64,000 nt of DNA from Aquimarina sp. BL5 (GTDB lineage: Bacteria; Bacteroidota; Bacteroidia; Flavobacteriales; Flavobacteriaceae). The stretch is from NCBI RefSeq assembly GCF_003443675.1, contig NZ_CP031963.1:2069501-2133500 (forward strand), given 5' to 3'. Below, one piece after another: positions 39,690-48,879 of the stretch (positions are counted from its first letter, which is position 1; each line of letters begins with the position of its first letter). A program made the translations under genes and the position numbers. Below the pieces are notes generated by a model. The model saw only the letters and a program-made list of their open reading frames with translations, searched no databases and was not told the DNA's origin.

Positions 39690-42002
39690 TTATTGACCTT
39701 TTACTTTATTTTTGAATTTATCAAACTTACCTAGTTTTTTATTCTGAGGCCAGCTATTGTTAGAAGTATCTATGTCTGCCGTTTCTTGATTAGGATCTAC
39801 AACAATTTTAGAAATCGCTTTTTCTGAAGCTATCGCTCTTTTAACTGCTGCATCATTCTTTCTCCATATTTCTGCAGGATATGTTACGGTTTCCGAAGTT
39901 CCGTCTTCATATGTATACTCTACTATCAATGGCATCACTAAACCTCCAGGTTTTTCGAAAGTAACTTCATAAAAATACTTCGGTTCTTTTAGAACTTTTC
40001 TTTCTTCAACAGAGAAATTATCCATTAAGTATTCTTTCAATGTTTTTGCATCATCTATAATGTTGCCTTTCTTCTTAATCGCTTCATATTCCTCACTACC
40101 TTCTTCTACCATAAATACTAATGGACCAAAGTCTTCTATTTTAGCTCCTCTTGAAGCTGCAAAATCTTTTGCTCTTTGGTTTGGTTCTTTAGAAACTACA
40201 AATTTCTTCACTTCTTTTACACCGATATCGGTATAATCAGTTGTATAAAACCATCCTCTCCAAAACCAATCTAAATCTACTGCAGATGCATCTTCCATTG
40301 TTCTAAAGAAATCTTCTGGTGTTGGATGTTTAAACATCCATCTCTGAGAATACGTTCTAAATGAATAATCAAAAAGATCTCTACCCATTACAGTTTCTCT
40401 AAGAATATTTAATCCTGTAGCTGGTTTAGAATAAGCATTAGAACCAAACTGATGAATATTATTAGACTGCGACATAATCGGTGAAATAAAACTTTGATCA
40501 CCACTCATATAAGGTACGATTTTAGGTGCAGGACCTCTTCTTGATGGGTATTTTTTTAAAGGTGCGATTGCATCAGGATACCACTCCCCAAAATCTTGCT
40601 CCGCTACATACTGTACAAAAGTATTAAGACCTTCATCCATCCATGTCCACTGACGTTCATCACTATTAACGATCATAGGGAAAAAATTGTGTCCTACTTC
40701 ATGAATAATTACACTCATCATTCCAAATTTAGTACGATTACTAAATTTACCTTCTTTATCAGGTCTTCCATAATTCCAGCAAATCATAGGATACTCCATA
40801 CCTTGATTCTTAGCGTGTACAGAGATAGCTTTATGATAAGGATAATCAAAAGTCATTCTACTGTATGATTTTAATGTACTGGCTACAGCTTTAGTCGACC
40901 AATCCTCCCATAATGGGTTTCCTTCTTTAGGGTACATAGAAACTGCCATCACATCTTTTCCACCGATCTTAACCGCCATCATATCCCAGATAAATCTTCT
41001 TGATGTTGCAAATCCAAAATCTCTTACATTCTTAGCACTTAGTTTCCATGTTTTTTTGCTTTCAGCAAATGTTTTTTCTTTAGCTTCAGCTTCTTTTTGT
41101 GTTACAATAAGAACTGGTTTATCATATGATTTCTTCGCCTTTTCATATCTGCTCATCATCTCTTTAGTAAATACTTCTTTCCTATTTACTAACACCCCAG
41201 TAGCATCTAGAATATGATCAGAAGGAACTGTAATATTCACATCAAAATCTCCAAACGGAAGTGCGAATTCTCCTCTACCCCAAAATTGGTGATTTTGCCA
41301 ACCTTCTACATCATTATAAACTGCCATTCTTGGATAAAACTGAGCAATTACGTATGCTCTGTTACCATCTTCGAACTCTTCGTAACCTGATCTTCCTCTA
41401 CCATTAACGTGATCATTAATATTATACCACCAATCTATAGAGAACACAAATTTGCCGCCAGACGCTAGGTCTTTAGACATCTCTACACGCATCATTGTCC
41501 CATTAATAGTATACTCCAAAGGTTTACCAGAAGCATCCTTAACAGCTGTTATATTAAATCCTCCATCAAAAGACTCTCCTAAATATTTCCCAACAAATCT
41601 ATTAGGCGGATCTGCTGCATCTACTCCACTTGGTTGAATTAATGGAGATTTCGATTTTCTAGATCGCATATTCTGATCTAATTGCACCCATAGAAACTCT
41701 AAATTGTCAGGAGAATTGTTGGTGTATGTTATGGTTTCTTTACCGGTAAGCTTTTTGTTCTTATCATCAAGCTCAATATCCATTTTATAGTCTGCCTGTT
41801 GCTGATAATATGCAGATCCAGGAGCTCCGGAAGCAGTTCTGTACATATTAGGAGTTGCAAACTCATCGTACATCTGCTTAAATTTGTTTTGATTTGTATG
41901 TCCTAACTCGCGAGTTTGTTCGCTTTCATTTTGATTTTGCGCATACAATCCTGAGGCAGAAACAAAAAAAGTAACTGAAAGGACAAAAAGTATTTTTTTC
42001 AT
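39690..42002 (-). CDS. M1 family metallopeptidase
   Basis: 770 residues with a signal peptide (ILFVLSVTFFVSASGLYAQ). It is a gluzincin aminopeptidase: zinc motif VIIHEVGHNFF (HExxH near residue 434) with the third ligand in WMDEGLNTF (Glu near 456). The N-terminal beta domain contains KKLTGKETITYTNNSPD and the C-terminal region ends in a basic KKLGKFDKFKNKVKGQ tail. It is secreted to the periplasm or surface. The exopeptidase GAMEN motif is not obvious, so specificity is uncertain. It has its own terminator and is followed in transcription order after the DUF6702-like gene. Confidence 0.92.
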   Translation of the reverse strand: MKKILFVLSVTFFVSASGLYAQNQNESEQTRELGHTNQNKFKQMYDEFATPNMYRTASGAPGSAYYQQQADYKMDIELDDKNKKLTGKETITYTNNSPDNLEFLWVQLDQNMRSRKSKSPLIQPSGVDAADPPNRFVGKYLGESFDGGFNITAVKDASGKPLEYTINGTMMRVEMSKDLASGGKFVFSIDWWYNINDHVNGRGRSGYEEFEDGNRAYVIAQFYPRMAVYNDVEGWQNHQFWGRGEFALPFGDFDVNITVPSDHILDATGVLVNRKEVFTKEMMSRYEKAKKSYDKPVLIVTQKEAEAKEKTFAESKKTWKLSAKNVRDFGFATSRRFIWDMMAVKIGGKDVMAVSMYPKEGNPLWEDWSTKAVASTLKSYSRMTFDYPYHKAISVHAKNQGMEYPMICWNYGRPDKEGKFSNRTKFGMMSVIIHEVGHNFFPMIVNSDERQWTWMDEGLNTFVQYVAEQDFGEWYPDAIAPLKKYPSRRGPAPKIVPYMSGDQSFISPIMSQSNNIHQFGSNAYSKPATGLNILRETVMGRDLFDYSFRTYSQRWMFKHPTPEDFFRTMEDASAVDLDWFWRGWFYTTDYTDIGVKEVKKFVVSKEPNQRAKDFAASRGAKIEDFGPLVFMVEEGSEEYEAIKKKGNIIDDAKTLKEYLMDNFSVEERKVLKEPKYFYEVTFEKPGGLVMPLIVEYTYEDGTSETVTYPAEIWRKNDAAVKRAIASEKAISKIVVDPNQETADIDTSNNSWPQNKKLGKFDKFKNKVKGQ

Positions 42003-42063
42003 TAGAGTGAAATTGTGTTAAGTAATAAATTGCAAAATAGTTGTTTTTTAAAAGTTTACTGAT

Positions 42064-42570
42064 TTATTCACTAAACTTTAACATGCCTTTATCCTTTTCT
42101 TTTTCGAGGATAAGGCTTTTTCGATTTTTCCCTTTTTTTACGTGTACAATATTCTGTTGTTCATCAAAAAAGTCCATCAAAACTTGATTAGAAACTGTTA
42201 TTTTTTCGAGTGAAGTAACATTTTCTACTTCCAAATAACATAGTACAAGATCATTGTCATATTCTTTTCCAAGAAAATTAAAAAACACTTCTTGACCATT
42301 AACAGTAATCACCAATTTTTGATTTAAATATGTGCTCAAATATTGATCTACTTTAGCTTCTTGTTTTTCTGAAACTAATTCTATGGTTTCATCATATCGT
42401 TTTCTAAGCACTTCTTCAATATCATCGATAAAAATTCTTGAGATAATTTGCAATGACTTTTGTTCCTCATTATATTCTATTTGGGTAACGCTGACATAAA
42501 ATTTATGGAGCACCGTAAAAGAACTTACAAAAACTAGAAGTACAGGTAAAATGAATAATAATTTCTTCAA
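42064..42570 (-). CDS. DUF6702-like secreted protein
   Basis: 168 residues with a signal peptide (LLFILPVLLVFVSSFT). HKFYVSVTQIEYNEEQKSLQIISRIFIDDIEEVL is the distinctive opening of this Bacteroidota family, followed by LGKEYDNDLVLCYLEVENV. Function is unknown. It lies 61 bp upstream of the M1 peptidase gene, the gene pair I recall from other Flavobacteriaceae, so it is probably cotranscribed and may aid that enzyme (inference). Confidence 0.8.
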   Translation of the reverse strand: MKKLLFILPVLLVFVSSFTVLHKFYVSVTQIEYNEEQKSLQIISRIFIDDIEEVLRKRYDETIELVSEKQEAKVDQYLSTYLNQKLVITVNGQEVFFNFLGKEYDNDLVLCYLEVENVTSLEKITVSNQVLMDFFDEQQNIVHVKKGKNRKSLILEKEKDKGMLKFSE

Positions 42571-42659
42571 TTTATTATGATTTAAAAGATGGGTAAATGT
42601 ACTATTTTGACATAAAATATTATGCCAAAAGCGTCTTATTATCTAAAAAAGAATACTTA

Positions 42660-43418
42660 TCAATCAATTTCCTTATACTCTTTGTAAAATTTCGCTTTTT
42701 CTTGAAAGAACTCTAACAACGACAATCTTTTTGTATTCTCTAATAAGTTTTCGAAGTACTCATCTTCTGCACAATAATACATAAAGTCAGAGATTAAGGT
42801 CTCTGGTATTCCCAAATCCTTCGTAAAAAAAGCCATATTAAATGAGGCCTCTCCTTTTTCAATGAGTCTATCTAAATCTTGAAGAGCTTCTATCCGTTTT
42901 AGTTTTTTTAATGTTCCATTTAAATAATTGATCGGCCGATCTATAACACCTGATTTTGCAGTATAAATTCTTCTTTCTATTTGTGTTGGCTGTTTTATAT
43001 CTCTGAATGGCAAGCCCAAACTTCTATTATTTACAAAAGGTTTAATTTCTATATATTTCGCATCCTTATCTATATTTCCTGAAAGATTTATATCACTCAC
43101 GTTTACCTCCTGGAGCTTACGAACAACTGGATTCAGTTTTACTTGAAAATTTTCATTCTCTAGATCATCTTCCTTAACTAAAATGGAAATCACCTCATAT
43201 TGAACTGAAGAAAAAATAATTGAATCATTAACGGTTGCAGGAATTTCAAAATTACCTCTCTGATCATTTGTCGCTCCTATTTTCTTAGTGTAATTCACAA
43301 TATTAATTGCAAAACCTTCTAACGAATCAGCTATGATTTTACCTTTTAATCTTTGAGATTGACCAAAAGTATTTACTAAAATGAAAAGAAAAAATAAAAT
43401 GGGTAATCGTCTAGTCAT
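42660..43418 (-). CDS. Carboxypeptidase-regulatory-like domain protein 1
   Basis: 252 residues from the ATG at 43418 (signal MTRRLPILFFLFILVNTFGQ). The N-terminal 80 residues form a CarboxypepD_reg-like beta-sandwich: LKGKIIADSLEGFAINIVNYTKKIGATNDQRGNFEIPATVNDSI. The C-terminal half (LGIPETLISDFMYYCAEDEYFENLLEN) matches the 43564 product. This pre-SusC-like head without a barrel occurs often in Bacteroidota; it is predicted periplasmic. Function unknown. Confidence 0.8.
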   Translation of the reverse strand: MTRRLPILFFLFILVNTFGQSQRLKGKIIADSLEGFAINIVNYTKKIGATNDQRGNFEIPATVNDSIIFSSVQYEVISILVKEDDLENENFQVKLNPVVRKLQEVNVSDINLSGNIDKDAKYIEIKPFVNNRSLGLPFRDIKQPTQIERRIYTAKSGVIDRPINYLNGTLKKLKRIEALQDLDRLIEKGEASFNMAFFTKDLGIPETLISDFMYYCAEDEYFENLLENTKRLSLLEFFQEKAKFYKEYKEID

Positions 43419-43563
43419 ACACTGAATTTGTTTTATGACTATAATCAAAAGGAAAAACTCACACTATTAGTTTTCCTTGGATACATTGATCCTCAGGACT
43501 TCGTCACATCATCATAAAAGACGAAGAGAAATCAAAAGTGTTGCGCTGTCAATACCCAAAATA

Positions 43564-44352
43564 TTATTTACGATCCTTATATACTTTGCTTTGCGACACC
43601 AAAAATTCTATCAAATTAAGTTCATTTCCCTCTTCCAAATATGACTTATTAAGTCCGTTTTCTTCGGCAAAGAATATAAAATCATTAATCTGATCCATTT
43701 CTAGAGCTAAATTTGTTTTAAAAAATTCATCATTATATATATTTCGAACTTGAACATCGATATCTACAGGTTTTTTGCTGTCTTTTTTATCTTTATCCTG
43801 AAAAACAACCTTAAAAAGATTGACAAAATTAAGTCCATAAATCATTCTATCTTCTAAAAACACTTTATTCTCTAATTCAGAAAGTTCGTCTGGTGTCCAA
43901 TCGTAATCCGTATCATTAATCCTATCTGATGTTAATTTAGCTACTTCTTCAATTCCGCTATCCTCTACACCAATTTTTTTCACATCAATCGAAACATTTC
44001 CTAACAGATCATAAGGCGTTACTATTACTTCGTCCAAAAGATTTACAGATTCATTTAAGAAAATGTTCAATCTTTTATTATCTAAAACTCCTTTATCAAT
44101 CAACACCACAAATTTCTGGTACTGCATAGCTATAATTTCTATTTTATCATTGGCACCAACACTAATTCTAAAATCACCTTTATTATCTGTAATAGTACCT
44201 TTTTTAGTAGTAAGATTATATACAACTACTCCTTCTACATCATCGCCTATTGGAGCACTAATACGCCCATCAATCATAACTCTAGAGGTAATCTGCGCAA
44301 ATGAAAAACTAATTGCACAACATATAAAAAGTAGGGATAATTTCATTTTCAT
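43564..44352 (-). CDS. Carboxypeptidase-regulatory-like domain protein 2
   Basis: 262 residues from the ATG at 44352; nearby in-frame Mets at 44379 and 44346 are also possible. It has the same layout as the 42660 product: signal peptide, regulatory-like domain (VEGVVVYNLTTKKGTITDNKGDFRISV), a VNLLDEVIVTPYDLLGNV segment and a C-terminal FIFFAEENGLNKSYLEEGN. The two are 145 bp apart on the same strand and look like a tandem duplication. Function unknown. Confidence 0.8.
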   Translation of the reverse strand: MKMKLSLLFICCAISFSFAQITSRVMIDGRISAPIGDDVEGVVVYNLTTKKGTITDNKGDFRISVGANDKIEIIAMQYQKFVVLIDKGVLDNKRLNIFLNESVNLLDEVIVTPYDLLGNVSIDVKKIGVEDSGIEEVAKLTSDRINDTDYDWTPDELSELENKVFLEDRMIYGLNFVNLFKVVFQDKDKKDSKKPVDIDVQVRNIYNDEFFKTNLALEMDQINDFIFFAEENGLNKSYLEEGNELNLIEFLVSQSKVYKDRK

Positions 44353-44462
44353 AGTAAGCCGAATTAAATTTGTTTTCATTGAAGATACTATATTTTTTCA
44401 ATATGCTGAGAAGATTTCTTTATAAGAAAACGTTAAACTACCTTTACTAAAAAAACAACTTC

Positions 44463-45170
44463 ATGCAAAACTGTATAATAGCCAGCACCTCTACTATTCA
44501 CGGAAGCGGTCCATTAGAATATTTATTTGAGCCATTAATTGAGCTTTTTGTTGATTCTGATGAAATACTATTTATTCCTTATGCTCGACCTGGAGGAATT
44601 TCTCTTGATGAATATACTATTGGTGTGAATAATATTTTTAAGAAAATTAATAAAAAAGTACTTGGAATACATATGTTTTCAGATACTATAGAAGCTTTTA
44701 AAAACACCCAGGGTATTTTTACTGGCGGAGGGAATACATTTCTTCTGGTGGATCAATTATACCGAAATAAAGTAATAGCACCCCTTAAAAAAGCAATAGA
44801 TTCTGGCATCCCTTATTTAGGAACTAGTGCAGGAAGCAATATATGCGGGCTTACTATGCAGACAACCAATGATATGCCAATAGTACATCCTCCAAGTCTT
44901 AAAACTTTAGGCATTGTACCTTTTAATGTAAATGCGCATTACCTGGATCCTGATCCCAATTCTACGCATAAAGGTGAAACCCGAGAAACACGTATTAAAG
45001 AGTTTCATACAATAAATCCGCAACCTGTAGTTGGACTTAGAGAAGGAAGTTGGTTAAGAATTCATCAAAATGATATAACCCTAAAAGGTGATTTATCCGC
45101 AAGAATTTTTGAACAAAATAAAAGCCCTTATGAAATACCTACAGGTAGTTCTTTATCAGGATTAAACTAA
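44463..45170 (+). CDS. pepE: Dipeptidase E (alpha-aspartyl dipeptidase, S51)
   Basis: 235 residues. The enzyme hydrolyses Asp-X dipeptides using a Ser-His-Glu triad in a class I glutaminase-like fold. The nucleophile elbow is YLGTSAGSNI (Ser near residue 122); IFTGGGNTF precedes it and NAHYLDPDPNSTHKGETRETRI follows, matching PepE closely. Glutaminase starts 7 bp after its stop, so the two form an amino-acid scavenging operon. Confidence 0.9.
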   Translation: MQNCIIASTSTIHGSGPLEYLFEPLIELFVDSDEILFIPYARPGGISLDEYTIGVNNIFKKINKKVLGIHMFSDTIEAFKNTQGIFTGGGNTFLLVDQLYRNKVIAPLKKAIDSGIPYLGTSAGSNICGLTMQTTNDMPIVHPPSLKTLGIVPFNVNAHYLDPDPNSTHKGETRETRIKEFHTINPQPVVGLREGSWLRIHQNDITLKGDLSARIFEQNKSPYEIPTGSSLSGLN

Positions 45171-45177
45171 TTGATGT

Positions 45178-46092
45178 ATGCAATACCAGAAAATTCTTGA
45201 TACAATTAAATCTGAAACATTAGCCAGACCTATTACAGGAAAAGTAGCTACTTATATTCCAGAATTAGCTAAGATTGACCCTGATAAATTCGGAATGCAT
45301 TTATACTGTATTAACTCAGGTCATTATGGTTTTGGCAATGAGAGTGAGCGTTTTTCTATCCAAAGTATTTCTAAGGTATTCTCATTAACACTGGCAATGT
45401 CTTTATTGGATGATGAATTATTTGAGCGAGTAGATGTAGAACCATCGGGAGACCCTTTCAATTCATTGATTCAGTTAGAGTATGAAAATGGAATCCCAAG
45501 AAATCCTTTTATAAATGCAGGCGCATTGGTTATTGCTGATATTTTAGTTTCAATACTTGAAAACCCTCAGCAAGAGTTCTTGGATTTTATACATAAAATT
45601 ACAGGAAACACTACTATTAACATCAATCAAAAAGTTTTTGATTCTGAAAAGAAATATAGTCATCGCAATGCTGCTTTGTTGAACCTCATGAAATCTTTTG
45701 GTAATATAAAAAATGACATAGAAACTGTTTTAGATCTTTACATTTATCAATGTTCTATTGAGATGTCGTGCAAAGAATTAGCAACTGCCTTTATGATTTA
45801 TGCTAACGCCGGAAATACTTTGTCGGATGACATCGAGGTCATCACTTCTAGAAAAACAAAACGTATCAATGCTATTATGCAGACCTGCGGATTTTATGAT
45901 GAAGCAGGAGAATTTAGTTTTAGAGTGGGTTTACCAGGTAAAAGTGGTGTAGGTGGAGGAATTGCAGCTATTCATCCAGGTCAATATGCAGTAACTGTAT
46001 GGAGTCCTCCTCTTAATCCAAAAGGAAATTCTGAACTGGGAATGTATGCGCTAGAAAGATTGACGACTTTGACTGGGTTTTCTATATTTTGA
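45178..46092 (+). CDS. glsA: Glutaminase
   Basis: 304 residues, the standard length. It deamidates glutamine to glutamate using a serine-beta-lactamase-like site: FSIQSISKVFSLTLA supplies the Ser and Lys, then EYENGIPRNPFINAGALVIAD and PGKSGVGGGI, all family signatures. It is cytoplasmic and translated right after pepE. Confidence 0.94.
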   Translation: MQYQKILDTIKSETLARPITGKVATYIPELAKIDPDKFGMHLYCINSGHYGFGNESERFSIQSISKVFSLTLAMSLLDDELFERVDVEPSGDPFNSLIQLEYENGIPRNPFINAGALVIADILVSILENPQQEFLDFIHKITGNTTININQKVFDSEKKYSHRNAALLNLMKSFGNIKNDIETVLDLYIYQCSIEMSCKELATAFMIYANAGNTLSDDIEVITSRKTKRINAIMQTCGFYDEAGEFSFRVGLPGKSGVGGGIAAIHPGQYAVTVWSPPLNPKGNSELGMYALERLTTLTGFSIF

Positions 46093-46140
46093 AACTCTAT
46101 CGGATTAAGTCTATATTTTAAACATATACTAAAGAAAGTA

Positions 46141-47340
46141 TTAATGAGCGTGCACAAGTTTAGAATCAACGAAATACAACTTAAATAAATACAAAATCCC
46201 AGATAAAAAATGTAGCATAAAAACTGTCCATAAAATAATTTTTATCTTCACATCTTCATTCTTACTAAGTAATTTAGGCAATAAAAAAGTAGCTGTAGAC
46301 AATAAAAGGATATAGGCACAAATAATATTTTGCCAAGTAAAATTACCATGAAGTCTTCTCGGGCCATCTTCTACGATAAAAGCGCTTATTAAAATTCCAA
46401 AGATCGTAAGACATAATGCATATAAAAAAGCCTTATTCTTTAGAATATCCCTATGGTAATAAATTGCTGCTATAGGAAATGCAAATGAAAAAAACAATGC
46501 TATTGGAATATACCAAGCAGGTATAAAATTCCTAACAAATTCAAAAGGAGCTCCTATTGTCAATGAGCTTTTTCCTGAAACAAATGTACCGGTCTGATAA
46601 TAATAAATACTAATATATTGAAGAAACAAAACAACTAAACCAATAAATAATGGGAAAAACTTTATCGAATGACTAATCCTTTTCTCCAATGTAAAGTCTT
46701 TGACAAGAAACAAAGCCGTAACAGGAGCATAAACAAATATAAATGAAGGCTTTACAAAAATATTTAAAACAACAAGCAATGTTATAAACCAAATATCCTT
46801 GGACCATAAAGAATTATAGTTTTTGTCAAATATTTTTAACTGTTTCCAAAAAAGAAGTATTGCTAGCGGAAATACTGCTATAACAGTAGAGTTGTGCCAA
46901 ACTACGGATGGAATTCTGCCTAAATACATCTTTTCTAAGACAAAAAAATTATAAACATCTGGAATCGCAAAACAAAAAATCAAAGCAAATGAAATAACTT
47001 TAATCAAAAGCACTTTATATTCAAATTTAGAGTCCAAAACCACTTCGGAAAGCATATACTTGGAAATAACATATTTACCTAAAGTCGATATTGCTAATAA
47101 TAATACTGCAACTAATGTCATTATAGTAACATTACTTGAAAAAAAAGAGAGAAAATTAAGAATAAAAAAGAACAAAAAATGAGGAGAATATGAGGACTGA
47201 CCATTATTAACCCAAATTATAGATTCTATATGTAAATTCATATCCGTTGAGAGATACTTTAAGATACACCAAAAAAGTACAGTACATAACACAAAAAGTA
47301 AAATGTTATCCAGGTCTTTATACTTTAAAATTTTATTCAT
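46141..47340 (-). CDS. Multi-pass membrane protein of the polysaccharide region
   Basis: 399 residues with about ten hydrophobic segments and no clear catalytic motif. A loop near the start (NLHIESIIWVNNGQSSYSPHFLFF) resembles the extracytoplasmic loop of GT-C transferases. I do not recognise the family. It is the first of three large membrane proteins on this strand. It may be a glycosyltransferase or a polymerase. Confidence 0.6.
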   Translation of the reverse strand: MNKILKYKDLDNILLFVLCTVLFWCILKYLSTDMNLHIESIIWVNNGQSSYSPHFLFFFILNFLSFFSSNVTIMTLVAVLLLAISTLGKYVISKYMLSEVVLDSKFEYKVLLIKVISFALIFCFAIPDVYNFFVLEKMYLGRIPSVVWHNSTVIAVFPLAILLFWKQLKIFDKNYNSLWSKDIWFITLLVVLNIFVKPSFIFVYAPVTALFLVKDFTLEKRISHSIKFFPLFIGLVVLFLQYISIYYYQTGTFVSGKSSLTIGAPFEFVRNFIPAWYIPIALFFSFAFPIAAIYYHRDILKNKAFLYALCLTIFGILISAFIVEDGPRRLHGNFTWQNIICAYILLLSTATFLLPKLLSKNEDVKIKIILWTVFMLHFLSGILYLFKLYFVDSKLVHAH

Positions 47341-47415
47341 TCTAGTTTTAATTCAAATTAAGTAAATTAATATCTCGTAATAGCCAATAACAATTATAAA
47401 GACCCTGTAAAACAA

Positions 47416-48858
47416 TTATTTTTTCTTTGAAAGTATGTAATATCTATTGTCAATTATTTTATTATTGATCCCAGCTCTATTTGGTCTAATAATATGATAA
47501 TCATAATCTCCTATCTCCACCTGATAATAGGGAACAATATACCTTATAGGAGCCCCATTTGATGTTTTTAAAGGCAAACCAAATAAATCTAAAGAATAAT
47601 CTCTAGGGGTATAATTAAGTAAAATAGTTGAACTTTCCTTGAGCTCTTTAGCTATTTGATCAAAAGCAGCTTTTCTATGTAAGTTCTGTGAACTATTTAA
47701 ATTAATTCTATTTCGCTCTAATATCCATTCCTTAGTTGTATCTAGGTTAAGCACAAATAAAACAAAAACACTAGCAATTATTGGGTATCTTAAATAATTT
47801 TTCACCCCTGTAACAATAAAAATAATGCTAAAATAAAATAAAGGTGACATTGTACGAATTTCTCTCCCTCCAAATGCATCGTATAAAAAAAACAGTAATA
47901 AAAAATTAACAGCTCCTATTAAACTTATCGCTTTAGATAATCTATTTTTATTTTTAATAGCATCAAATACAAAATAAAAAACAACTCCTATATTTATATA
48001 TTTTATTGTATCGTATACGGAATTGAAATTTTTTATTGAGAAATAAAATTTAATATTTTCAAAAAAGTGAGTAACTAAAGAAACTAAAAACCCCCAAACA
48101 TCGCCATTCTCTAATAAAACTAACAACGAAGAAAAATAGTTAGGTATTGATTCTGTAAACATTTTTGTAAACAAAAATGATAACAATACTCCTAAAAAAA
48201 ATATAATTCCATATTTTTTATATTCTCTTTTAGAATCTGCTAATGGAATCAAACCTATCAACCAAAAAAACCAAAGACTTCTAAAAAAACTTCCTATAAA
48301 AATCACTCCTATAAATAACCATACATATAAACTGTTCTCTTCTTTTTCGTATAACTTATAAAGCAAAATACTTAGTACAATAGCTATAAAAACATGAATA
48401 GATTCTTGCATATATGTAAAACCATATAATTGAAAAAAAGGATAGAGTAAAATCAGACAAGAAATCCAAATTTTTTGACTGATTGTTAATGGTTTCAAAA
48501 AACTAATTAATAATATAGCAACAACAATAAGAGCGAAATTTAAATAAATAAAACTCAAATTGGTCCAATCAAAAAAATAAGCCACAATACCGTGTAATAA
48601 TGAATATGCAAAACCATGGGCATCCGAACTAAAAATAACACTGCCTTTTCCACTATAAGTCAAAGCTGCTTGTAATGTATTATTTTGAATATAAGAATCT
48701 GCATTTATAAAATAAAAATACTCATCACTCCATACCGGAAGATAATTATCTGATATTAAAAGTATTAAATGCGAATAATTGAAAAAAATCAAGTACAATA
48801 CTATTAGACCTAGTGCTATATCAATAAATAATAAGTTTTTTACTATATTAATTTTCAT
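47416..48858 (-). CDS. Multi-pass membrane protein, GT-C glycosyltransferase-like
   Basis: 480 residues with about 12 hydrophobic helices. The first periplasmic loop, LPVWSDEYFYFINADSYIQ, has the acidic D/E pair expected in GT-C enzymes that use polyprenyl-linked sugars. The C-terminal 100 residues form a soluble tail. Neighbouring genes argue for surface glycan assembly. The substrate is unknown and a role as polymerase is possible. Confidence 0.62.
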   Translation of the reverse strand: MKINIVKNLLFIDIALGLIVLYLIFFNYSHLILLISDNYLPVWSDEYFYFINADSYIQNNTLQAALTYSGKGSVIFSSDAHGFAYSLLHGIVAYFFDWTNLSFIYLNFALIVVAILLISFLKPLTISQKIWISCLILLYPFFQLYGFTYMQESIHVFIAIVLSILLYKLYEKEENSLYVWLFIGVIFIGSFFRSLWFFWLIGLIPLADSKREYKKYGIIFFLGVLLSFLFTKMFTESIPNYFSSLLVLLENGDVWGFLVSLVTHFFENIKFYFSIKNFNSVYDTIKYINIGVVFYFVFDAIKNKNRLSKAISLIGAVNFLLLFFLYDAFGGREIRTMSPLFYFSIIFIVTGVKNYLRYPIIASVFVLFVLNLDTTKEWILERNRINLNSSQNLHRKAAFDQIAKELKESSTILLNYTPRDYSLDLFGLPLKTSNGAPIRYIVPYYQVEIGDYDYHIIRPNRAGINNKIIDNRYYILSKKK

Positions 48859-48879
48859 TCACAAAATTTATTAAAAAAT